Shown here: one piece after another, positions 1-7,375 of the stretch
How the letters are laid out: each line of letters starts with the position of its first letter
How positions within the stretch are numbered: the stretch's first letter is position 1
From: an uncultured Bulleidia sp.
GTDB lineage: Bacteria > Bacillota_I > Bacilli_A > Erysipelotrichales > Erysipelotrichaceae
Direction: 5' to 3'
Length of the DNA stretch: 28,116 bases
Assembly (NCBI GenBank): GCA_934754415.1
Contig: CAKVIS010000023.1
Coordinates: forward strand, 1-28,116
Translations under genes and position numbers: made by a program
Notes under the pieces: model-generated
The model's input: only the letters and a program-made list of their open reading frames with translations
Told to the model about the DNA's origin: nothing
The model's database searches: none

Positions 1-36
1 CAACACAGTCACTCTAGCGAAATCATCATTCCTCAT
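1..36 (-). CDS. Possible 5' end of a gene cut by the window edge
   Basis: On the minus strand an ATG at 34-36 opens a frame that stays open to base 1 (12 codons, beginning MRNDDFARVTVL). It lies about 70 nt downstream of the rlmD stop. A TATTAT box is visible at roughly 48-53 (minus), but the ribosome binding site is poor. Twelve codons are too few to identify a family, and the frame may be chance. The rest of 37-104 shows no terminator for the upstream operon. Confidence 0.2.
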   Translation of the reverse strand, partial: MRNDDFARVTVL

Positions 37-104
37 CTTTACCACTTATAATACGGTAGTTAATCATCCATATCCACTATGAGTTTTACCGTGGTATCTG
101 GTTT

Positions 105-1427
105 TCATTTGCCCAAAAGGCACACAGTTTCAACATGGAATGTCTGTGGAAACATGTCCACAGGCTGAACCTGATGCAGTTCATAGCCGTTTTCTCTTAA
201 AATTTTTACATCTCTTGCAAGAGTAGCCGGATCACAACTTACATACACTAGTTTTTCAGGTGAAATTCTGATAATGGCATCCAAGGTATCTTTACTGCAT
301 CCTTTACGTGGAGGATCTACAATCATTGCATCTACTTTCAGTTTAGATTTTAAGATACGCTGTGCACCCTGATTGGCATCTGCTGTTAAGAATTCAATAT
401 TCTCCACATGGTTGATCTCAGCATTCTTTCTGGCATCCACAATAGCTTCCGGTACAATTTCAATACCATATACTTTTTTAGCATCTTTAGCCGCAATGAT
501 TCCCATTGTACCTGTCCCGCAATACAGATCTACAAGAACTTCTTTGCCGGTTAACCCAGCATAGTCAATAGCCGTCTTATAGAGAAGAGGTGTAGTAAAA
601 GGGTTAATCTGGAAGAAGGATCTTGCTGAAATACGAAATATATTCCCCAGTAATTCTTCTTCAATATATGGCTTACCGTACAGCAGAATTTCTTTGCCAT
701 CCAGAATCACATTATCTGTGCGCTTATTCACGATACAGGAGACTGAACTGATAGCAGGATACTGTTCTGTTAAAGTCTGTAAAATCTCTTCATAATGGTC
801 CATAGGCCATTTCTTTACAATAAAGACAATCATGACCTGACCGTTTCTATGAGCATGTTTTACAAGTACATGTCTTACTACAGAAGCGCAATGATACTTT
901 TCAAACAGTTCCTGTAACGTATGGACAATGGCATTAGATAAGTCTGACTGCACATGACAGGTATCATAAGGAATAATGGTATTGGTATGTGTCTGATAGA
1001 AACCCATTTCCACCTTTCCATTATTCACCTGCACAGGTATCTGTACTTTATTTCTGTAATTTGTATATGGCTCTGCAGTGATAATAGGCAATGTTTCTAT
1101 TTCCATACCTGCGTTGCTTCTGAAGCACTGTTTTACTTTTTCTTCCTTGTAATAATTCTGTTCTTCTCTGTTCATATGCAGAAGCTGGCATCCTCCGCAT
1201 AATTTATTTACAGAACAGACTGGTTCTACTCTGTTAGGGCTTTTTTCCAGAATGCGCACAATTCTTGCATATCCATAATTCTTCTTTAAAGCAGTAATTC
1301 CAATTTCTGCCACTTCTTTATATAAAAGACCCGGCACAAAAAATACAATATTATCGATTCTTACTACTCCGGCACCATCTTCGTTATACCCTGTACATTC
1401 CACAGTATAGATTTCATTCTTTTTCAT
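105..1427 (-). CDS. rlmD: 23S rRNA (uracil-5-)-methyltransferase, RlmD/RlmCD type
   Basis: A 440-residue SAM-dependent RNA m5U methyltransferase of the RumA/TrmA family. The order is an N-terminal TRAM-like beta domain (about 1-60), iron-sulfur cysteines Cys71, Cys77 and Cys80 with a fourth near 158 (YDTCHV), SAM motif I in VDLYCGTGTMG (about 300-311), the VDPPRKG motif, and the catalytic Cys398 in VSCDPATLARD. All key residues are present and the length is normal. Gram-positive members usually methylate one or two 23S rRNA uridines (747 and/or 1939); the sequence does not say which. It is the last gene of the pcrA-ligA-gat run. It is separated from the preceding gene by 43 nt holding a terminator, and its ribosome binding site (AAGTGAG) is weak, so expression probably depends on readthrough or a promoter I cannot see. 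Confidence 0.95.
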   Translation of the reverse strand: MKKNEIYTVECTGYNEDGAGVVRIDNIVFFVPGLLYKEVAEIGITALKKNYGYARIVRILEKSPNRVEPVCSVNKLCGGCQLLHMNREEQNYYKEEKVKQCFRSNAGMEIETLPIITAEPYTNYRNKVQIPVQVNNGKVEMGFYQTHTNTIIPYDTCHVQSDLSNAIVHTLQELFEKYHCASVVRHVLVKHAHRNGQVMIVFIVKKWPMDHYEEILQTLTEQYPAISSVSCIVNKRTDNVILDGKEILLYGKPYIEEELLGNIFRISARSFFQINPFTTPLLYKTAIDYAGLTGKEVLVDLYCGTGTMGIIAAKDAKKVYGIEIVPEAIVDARKNAEINHVENIEFLTADANQGAQRILKSKLKVDAMIVDPPRKGCSKDTLDAIIRISPEKLVYVSCDPATLARDVKILRENGYELHQVQPVDMFPQTFHVETVCLLGK

Positions 1428-1442
1428 ACATTCTCACTTTCG

Positions 1443-1469
1443 AAAAAAAGAGGTATACGCCTCTTTTTT
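1443..1469 (-). terminator. Intrinsic terminator between the membrane-protein gene and rlmD
   Basis: The stem at 1444-1453 pairs perfectly over 10 bp with 1460-1469 around a 6-nt loop. Read on the minus strand it begins right after the TAA stop at 1471-1473 and ends in a run of T. The same A/T flanks also make it usable on the plus strand. It stands directly in front of rlmD (start 1427) with no clear promoter in between. Confidence 0.8.
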
Positions 1470-1470
1470 C

Positions 1471-2148
1471 TTATTCTTCACTCTGTTCTGTTGGAGCAGC
1501 TGATGCTTCAGGAGTAGGAGTAGCCTGGGCTGCTGCCTCTTCTGCTGCTTTTCTTGCCGCAACATCATCACGTAATTTCTGCGCCAGTTCAGGGAATCTT
1601 GCTTCAGAAACTGTCTGGGCTGAAGGTTCACTCATATTGGAAGTTTTTGTTTCAATCACATAAACAAAGTTATCTGCTGTTCTGTCCTGATCCTCATCCA
1701 GGTTATAGACATGGATTTCCAGATCATACATCTTCTTTCCATCTGCCTTGGTAAAGTACACGGATGGATCTAATACTGAAGAAACTGCAGTATAAATTTC
1801 CTGTGCTTTTGCCGTAGCCACATCTGCTGTAGCATCATCTGCCACTTTTGCATAAACGCGTAATGTAGCAGAACTCAGATTTGTAAAATCAGATTCAATT
1901 CCTTCAATGCTTGAAACACTGTCTTCAATAGTGCTGATATTTTCTTTGGTAATCGCAGGATCCAGATCACCATCATATCTATGCCCGAATACAGGAGAGC
2001 CTGTATCCATATAGGTAGAGACCAGCATCCATCCCAATATTACAATTGGTGCAAATACAAGAAGTAAGCATATCCAGAATGCAGCAATTGTACGACGGGA
2101 ATGATGCGACTTCTTTACGTTTTGTATATCCTTTGTTTTCTTTGTCAT
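1471..2148 (-). CDS. Membrane-anchored protein of unknown function
   Basis: A 225-residue protein I do not recognise. A basic N-terminus (about 1-19, including HHSRR) precedes one strong hydrophobic segment at about 21-44, which fits a signal anchor with the rest outside the cell. Residues 60-165 look like a mixed alpha/beta domain (ATLRVYAKV, YDLEIHVYNLD, NFVYVIETK). The tail from about 190 is rich in Ala and Glu and ends in a low-complexity TPTPEASAAPTEQSEE stretch, typical of an unstructured extracellular end. There is no lipobox cysteine. The ribosome binding site GGAGAT is well placed. It starts 58 nt after the gatB stop, so it is probably in the gat operon. It is not recognisable as CamS, the lipoprotein often found beside gatCAB in other Firmicutes. 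Confidence 0.8.
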   Translation of the reverse strand: MTKKTKDIQNVKKSHHSRRTIAAFWICLLLVFAPIVILGWMLVSTYMDTGSPVFGHRYDGDLDPAITKENISTIEDSVSSIEGIESDFTNLSSATLRVYAKVADDATADVATAKAQEIYTAVSSVLDPSVYFTKADGKKMYDLEIHVYNLDEDQDRTADNFVYVIETKTSNMSEPSAQTVSEARFPELAQKLRDDVAARKAAEEAAAQATPTPEASAAPTEQSEE

Positions 2149-2206
2149 AAATATATCTCCGATACTATTGTATGCTTTCCTTCTTCATTTTACCATAAAG
2201 GAAGTA

Positions 2207-3634
2207 TCAGATGCGCTTATTTAAAGAATCCTTAAGAAGTGAAGTAGCCATGGAAGGATTTGCCTGTCCTTTGGACTTCTTCATGACCTGACCTACCAGG
2301 AAGCCTACAGCTCTTTGTTTACCATTACGGAAATCTTCAATTGCCTGAGTATTGCTGTCAAGAACCTCATCTACAAGTGCCTGTAAAGCACCTGTATCAG
2401 ATACCTGTTTTAATCCCTTTTCTTCTGCAGATGTTTCAGGGTCTTTTCCATCCATCACATCATCTACAAGCTGTCTTGCCTGTGCATTGGACACTTTTCC
2501 GTCTTCTACCAGAGCAATCAGTTTTGCCAGATTTTCCGGAGTCAGCTTACAGTCGTTGATACCTGTTTCATGCTTATTCAGCCATGCACTGATATCAGAT
2601 AACAGCCAGTTACATACACTCTTTGGATTCTTGGCAATCTTTGTAGTGGTCTCGAAGAATTCGGACATTTCCTTATTGGCAATCAGAATATGAATATCAT
2701 GTTCGGATAAACCAAATTCCTGGGTATATCTTGCTTTTCTTTCTTCAGGTAATTCAGGCATGGAATCCTGAATGTTTTTAACCCATTCCGCATCCAGTCT
2801 GATTGGGAAAATGTTAGGTTCAGGGAAGAACTTATAGTCCACATTTCCTTCTTTTCTACGCATCATGATCGTAGTCTGTGTTTTTTCATCAAAACGTCTT
2901 GTTTCCTGGTGAACAACATCACCTGCTTCAAGAACTTTCTTCTGTCTTTCTACTTCATAGTCTACTGCTTTACCAACATTGGAAATGGAGTTCAGGTTCT
3001 TGATTTCATTCTTCACACCCAGATGATCAGCTCCCTTTGGCGCAATAGAAACGTTAACGTCACAACGCATGGAACCTTCTTCCATACGACAATCAGAAAC
3101 ACCAATGTAATACAGAGTCTGTCTTAAGGCCTCTACATATGCCTCAGCTTCCTGACCATTCTTCATGTCAGGTTTGGATACAATTTCAATCAATGGTGTA
3201 CCTGCACGGTTAAAGTCCAGCAGAGACATCTTGGATAAATGATACTGTTTTGCAGTATCTTCCTCCATGTGAATACGTTCAATACGAATCTGCTTTTTAC
3301 CTTCTGGTGTATCAATTTCCACATAGCCGTTCTTTCCAATCGGATGGAACTGCTGTGTAATCTGGAAGCCTTTTGCAAGGTCACTGTAATAGTAGTTTTT
3401 ACGATCAAATTTTACCAGTGTATCAATATCCATATGGAAAGCAGTGCAGGCCATGATAGCTTTGGCAACCGCTTCTCTGTTTACTTCCGGTAAAGTTCCC
3501 GGATGACCAAGGTCAATTTCATTTACACAGGTATTTGCCTTTCTTCCGAAAGAAGTTGGTGCACCTGAGAACATCTTTGTTGCTGTTTTAAGTTGGCAGT
3601 GAATTTCAATACCAATCGTTACATCGTATTCCAT
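2207..3634 (-). CDS. gatB: Aspartyl/glutamyl-tRNA amidotransferase subunit B
   Basis: A 475-residue GatB, the subunit that binds misacylated Glu-tRNA(Gln) or Asp-tRNA(Asn) and activates the carboxylate with ATP. The N-terminus (IGIEIHCQLKTATKMFSGAP) and the NEIDLGHPGTLPEVN block are diagnostic of the kinase-like cradle. MEEGSMRCDVNVS and GVKNEIKNLNS are further family motifs. The C-terminal 150 residues form the YqeY-like tail (helical, ending GQANPSMATSLL). Its ATG shares one base with the gatA stop (TAATG), with GGAGGT inside the end of gatA, so translation is coupled. Presence of GatCAB implies that Gln-tRNA and/or Asn-tRNA are made by transamidation here. Confidence 0.97.
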   Translation of the reverse strand: MEYDVTIGIEIHCQLKTATKMFSGAPTSFGRKANTCVNEIDLGHPGTLPEVNREAVAKAIMACTAFHMDIDTLVKFDRKNYYYSDLAKGFQITQQFHPIGKNGYVEIDTPEGKKQIRIERIHMEEDTAKQYHLSKMSLLDFNRAGTPLIEIVSKPDMKNGQEAEAYVEALRQTLYYIGVSDCRMEEGSMRCDVNVSIAPKGADHLGVKNEIKNLNSISNVGKAVDYEVERQKKVLEAGDVVHQETRRFDEKTQTTIMMRRKEGNVDYKFFPEPNIFPIRLDAEWVKNIQDSMPELPEERKARYTQEFGLSEHDIHILIANKEMSEFFETTTKIAKNPKSVCNWLLSDISAWLNKHETGINDCKLTPENLAKLIALVEDGKVSNAQARQLVDDVMDGKDPETSAEEKGLKQVSDTGALQALVDEVLDSNTQAIEDFRNGKQRAVGFLVGQVMKKSKGQANPSMATSLLKDSLNKRI

Positions 3635-5049
3635 TATTTCACCTCCGCATGAAGATCTTTCAGACCTGTTTCTTCTTCAATAGCCTTGGCAATATCAAAC
3701 ATTGTCTGTTCATTCCATGCATTACATGTAATGTTTAATCCCAGAGGACATTCTTCCTTAAATCCCATTGGAACAGTCATGGATGGACCACCTGAGAAGT
3801 TGGCCATAGCCATATAGTTTTCAGCAATGATATGTTCATCACTTAAAGTTTCTACAGTATTTCCTTCAAGCAATGGTGCAATATCTCCACTTGCCGGAGC
3901 AATGATGGCATCATACTCCTTAAAGCATGCATTCATAGCTTCCACAATAACTCTTCTGACTTTCTGAGCCTTGCGGAAAATCTTTTCCTGATTTTCTTCG
4001 AACAATCCGTAAGAGCCAATAACAAATCTTCTTCTGATCAATGGACCAAATCCCTTTGTACGAGAATTTGTCATGATTTCCTGCAGATCTGCACCGTCTT
4101 CCCTTACACCAAAGCGGATACCATCAAGGTTAGAATGATTGGAAGTAGCTTCACAGTTAGCAATAATGAAGTATGTTGGAAGAATCGCTTTCATAAGATT
4201 TTCATTAAAACTGTATTCTTCAACCACTGCACCTCTTGCACGCAGTTTATCAACCACTGCATAGAAAGCATCTTTTGTTTCCTGTTTTTCAATACCTTCA
4301 ATGACATTACTGATAATAGCAATCTTCTTACCATGCATATCACTGTTGAGATTTGCACTGTACTCTTCTACAGGTCTGAAAGAAGAAGTCATATCTCTTT
4401 CATCTCTTCCTGCAAGTACTTCAAGAGTAAGGCATGCATCTTCCACATTCCCTGTAAAATATCCTACATGATCCAGACTGGAAGCGTATGGAATAATACC
4501 ATAACGAGAAATTCTTCCATAGGTTGGTTTTACACCGACAACACCATTAAACGCCGCTGGTTTTCTGACAGAGTCACCTGTATCAGAGCCAATAGCCATC
4601 GGTACTACACCACTGGCAACCAATGCTGCACTTCCTCCGGAAGATCCACCTGTCATTCTGTCAGTATTCCATGGATTATGTGCATTACCTGTATAACATG
4701 TTGTGTTGGTTCCGCCCATCGCAAGTTCATCCATGGAAGCTTTACCAATAAACACTGCACCCTCTTTTTTCAGTTTTGTGACGATTTCAGCATCATAAAT
4801 TGGTACATAGTTACTTAAGATTCTGGAACCTGCTGTAGTTAATGTCCCCTTTGTGGACACATTATCTTTCAATACTACAGGAACTCCCAGGAATTTTCCT
4901 GTTGTGCCTAATGCATTCACCTGTTCTTCCGGATCAATAAACGTGATCATTGCATTTAAAGCAGGCTGTACTTTTTCAGCTTTTGCATATGCTTCTTTAC
5001 ATCTTTCCATTGCCTTGGAAGGATCTTTTGCCATTTCTTTGATCAACAT
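3634..5049 (-). CDS. gatA: Aspartyl/glutamyl-tRNA amidotransferase subunit A
   Basis: A 471-residue amidase-signature enzyme that releases ammonia from glutamine for the GatCAB reaction. The Ser-cisSer-Lys triad is visible: Lys61 (VVLKDN), Ser136 in GGSSGGS and the nucleophile Ser160 in SDTGDS. The spacing (99 residues from Lys61 to Ser160) matches the family. The residue just before the nucleophile is Asp159 where most GatA have Gly, followed by RKPA. I recall the same TGDS-x-RKP form from mollicute and Erysipelotrichia GatA, so I read it as a lineage trait and not a defect. Start and stop both overlap the neighbours by one base (gatC stop/gatA start and gatA stop/gatB start). Confidence 0.97.
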   Translation of the reverse strand: MLIKEMAKDPSKAMERCKEAYAKAEKVQPALNAMITFIDPEEQVNALGTTGKFLGVPVVLKDNVSTKGTLTTAGSRILSNYVPIYDAEIVTKLKKEGAVFIGKASMDELAMGGTNTTCYTGNAHNPWNTDRMTGGSSGGSAALVASGVVPMAIGSDTGDSVRKPAAFNGVVGVKPTYGRISRYGIIPYASSLDHVGYFTGNVEDACLTLEVLAGRDERDMTSSFRPVEEYSANLNSDMHGKKIAIISNVIEGIEKQETKDAFYAVVDKLRARGAVVEEYSFNENLMKAILPTYFIIANCEATSNHSNLDGIRFGVREDGADLQEIMTNSRTKGFGPLIRRRFVIGSYGLFEENQEKIFRKAQKVRRVIVEAMNACFKEYDAIIAPASGDIAPLLEGNTVETLSDEHIIAENYMAMANFSGGPSMTVPMGFKEECPLGLNITCNAWNEQTMFDIAKAIEEETGLKDLHAEVK

Positions 5050-5345
5050 TATTTCACCACCTTTGGAAGAATGAAATGTCCTTCAATCTTCTTCGTTACA
5101 TTTGCCACAGCATCATCCTGAGAAATCACATTTGTGACAACATCGTCTCTCAGGAATGTAGTTTCCTCTTCAAACGGGTAGATCATCTCTTCCACATTTT
5201 CCGTATCAATAGCTTCCAACAAGCCCATCTGTTTCTCTAAAGAAGTAAATTCTTCTACGATAGAATCTGCTTCTTCATCAGACAGATCAAACATCAACTG
5301 ATGTGCTAGTTTTTTAAAATATGTTCTATCTTTTATTTCATTCAT
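5049..5345 (-). CDS. gatC: Aspartyl/glutamyl-tRNA amidotransferase subunit C
   Basis: A 98-residue GatC, the small belt subunit that stabilises the GatA-GatB complex. It has the expected layout: an N-terminal helix with LAHQLMFDLSDEEADSIVEEF, then an extended, acidic middle (TENVEEMIYPFEE) and a C-terminal TFLRDDVVT segment. The ribosome binding site GAGGT lies 8 nt before the ATG. Its stop overlaps the gatA start. It follows ligA by 50 nt with no terminator, so it most likely shares the pcrA-ligA transcript. Confidence 0.93.
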   Translation of the reverse strand: MNEIKDRTYFKKLAHQLMFDLSDEEADSIVEEFTSLEKQMGLLEAIDTENVEEMIYPFEEETTFLRDDVVTNVISQDDAVANVTKKIEGHFILPKVVK

Positions 5346-5395
5346 CGGAAATACCTCATATACGCGTTACATTCTACCTTTTCAGGCTGTTTTTT

Positions 5396-7375
5396 TCAAT
5401 GACTGACAAACTGTTCTATGAACTGTTCTTCAGAAATAATCGGAATCTTCAGGTCTCTTGCCTTCTTGTTCTTACTGGAAGTGGAAGTAATATCATTATT
5501 AATAAGATAATCTGTAGACTTTGACACACTTCCCGTCACTTTTCCCTTTTGAGATTCAATATAGGCCTTCAACTCATTTCTGTTCTTATAGTGGTGCACA
5601 TCACCGGTAATCACAAATGTCTTTCCTTCACACAAAGAACCACTTGCCTCCTGTACACTTCTTACCACATGTACAAGAGATAACACATCACTTAAAGCAT
5701 TGTAATTCTTTTCATCTTTGATCCATTGAATAAATGCTCTGGATTTTTCTGGTCCGATACCATCAATAGAGGAAAATACGGTTTCATCCTCTGTGTCTCT
5801 TGCAATGGAAATCAATTCTTCAAGAGGATATTGTGCCAGAAGTTTTTTTGCCACATCTACACCAACCAGAGGAATATTCAAAGCAAAGAGTAACTTTGTA
5901 TCCGGCACATTTACAGCTTTCAGAATGGAAGCTTCCATATTAGAAGCGGATTTTTCTCCAAATCCATCCAGACCTGCAATCTCTTCCAGATGATCCAGTA
6001 ATCGATAAATATCTCCATAGGTATGAATCCAGCCTTCATTGATAAATCTGGACAGTGTCATCTCTGAAATACCATCCATATCTACTCCACCCTTAGACAC
6101 AAATCTTGCATACTTTCTTAATTTTTTTGCATCACAGTCAGGATTTGTACAACGTAATGTCTTTGTACCGGATACTTCAGAGATATGGATTTCAGTCTTT
6201 GTACCGCACACCGGGCAAATATCAGGAATGTGTAAAACACCTTCTGTCTTTTTTACTGCAATTACCTTTGGAATGATCTTATTGGCTTTGATGACAGAAA
6301 TCTGCGTTCCTTCTTCACCAATCCCCAGCCTTTCACACTCACTGATATTGCATAAAGACGCTCTTTTAACAACTGTCCCTTCCAGCTCTACAGGTGTGAA
6401 AATAGCTACTGGTGTAATTGTACTTGCTGCACAGGACCATTCTACTGACTCCAATGTGGTATCTGCGGATTCATCCGCCCATTTAAAGGCATACCCGGAA
6501 CGTGTCGCATGATGTCCTGTCACACTGCCACCCTGTGCGTAAATCACATCTTCATAGTCTAAGACAAGACCATCCACAGGATAAGGATTGACATTATTGG
6601 TAACTTTTTTAGTCCATTGATCAATCACTTTCTGTAAATGCATAAGATCCGGATGTCCCACCTTTTCATGTTCTACAATCTGAAAACCTAGTCCTGCAAG
6701 AAAATCCATCTGTTCTCCCCAGGAAGTGTATGTCTCATCACAATGCACAAGAGTAAACACAATCCAGTTAAGCTTTCTTTTCTTTAATTCTTCAAGATTT
6801 TTTAAAGTCAGAGAACCTGATGCCAGATTTCTTGGATTAGCATAGTCTTCTCCTGATTCCATAACAAATCTTTCAAAATCAGCATAGGAAATCAAAGCTT
6901 CTCCTCTTAAAACAAGATGACCCTTATAGTCTATGGACTGAGGAATACCTTCAATGGCTTTGGAAAGATGGGTGATGTTGGTACCGATATGTCCGTCACC
7001 ACGCGTAACCACTTTGCTTAATTTACCATTATCATAAATCACAACCAGTGTTAATCCATCCAGTTTCCAGGAAATCCATACTTCTTTCCCTTCACTCCAT
7101 TTCACAAGATCTTCAATTTTCTTTGTTTTTGCAAGAGACAGAGCACTGTATTCATGGGCTTCTTTTTCCCCGGGAACGCTGTCACTGGATACCTTACTGG
7201 TTGGAGATCCATCCAGAACCACGCCTGTCTCTTCTTCCATTTTCTTCAACTTATCAAATAACGCATCCCACTCATAGTCAGTCATCTTTTCACTTTGACC
7301 ATTGTAGTACGCATCTGCAGCTTCATTCAGTTTCTGAATCATCTGCTCCATTTCTTCTAACAGTGTCTGTGCCAT
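5396..7375 (-). CDS. ligA: NAD-dependent DNA ligase (divergent form)
   Basis: A 659-residue LigA with all expected domains: Ia (about 1-65), adenylation domain with Lys104 in WKLDG and the TRGDG motif, OB fold, a four-cysteine zinc finger (CPVC then RCTNPDC, near 385-415), helix-hairpin-helix repeats and a C-terminal BRCT domain (ITGDVHHYKNRNELKAYIE). It seals nicks in replication and repair using NAD. Aligned from memory with E. coli LigA, the adenine-contacting Glu113 position is Ser102 here, and the NMN-stacking Tyr of domain Ia is Trp36. The lysine nucleophile and KxDG are intact. Its ATG overlaps the pcrA stop by one base. The operon position suggests it is the main replicative ligase despite these changes. 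Confidence 0.93.
   Translation of the reverse strand: MAQTLLEEMEQMIQKLNEAADAYYNGQSEKMTDYEWDALFDKLKKMEEETGVVLDGSPTSKVSSDSVPGEKEAHEYSALSLAKTKKIEDLVKWSEGKEVWISWKLDGLTLVVIYDNGKLSKVVTRGDGHIGTNITHLSKAIEGIPQSIDYKGHLVLRGEALISYADFERFVMESGEDYANPRNLASGSLTLKNLEELKKRKLNWIVFTLVHCDETYTSWGEQMDFLAGLGFQIVEHEKVGHPDLMHLQKVIDQWTKKVTNNVNPYPVDGLVLDYEDVIYAQGGSVTGHHATRSGYAFKWADESADTTLESVEWSCAASTITPVAIFTPVELEGTVVKRASLCNISECERLGIGEEGTQISVIKANKIIPKVIAVKKTEGVLHIPDICPVCGTKTEIHISEVSGTKTLRCTNPDCDAKKLRKYARFVSKGGVDMDGISEMTLSRFINEGWIHTYGDIYRLLDHLEEIAGLDGFGEKSASNMEASILKAVNVPDTKLLFALNIPLVGVDVAKKLLAQYPLEELISIARDTEDETVFSSIDGIGPEKSRAFIQWIKDEKNYNALSDVLSLVHVVRSVQEASGSLCEGKTFVITGDVHHYKNRNELKAYIESQKGKVTGSVSKSTDYLINNDITSTSSKNKKARDLKIPIISEEQFIEQFVSH

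Noticed and set aside
4560..4590. GatA signature with Asp next to the nucleophile (TGDS) as a sign of inactivity
   Set aside because: The Lys61, Ser136 and Ser160 triad is intact with correct spacing, and the amidase signature tolerates variation at that position; it is better read as a lineage trait.
4135..4818. 227-codon plus-strand open frame opposite gatA
   Set aside because: Composition is non-protein-like, it has no ribosome binding site, and it lies wholly antisense to a confident GatA.
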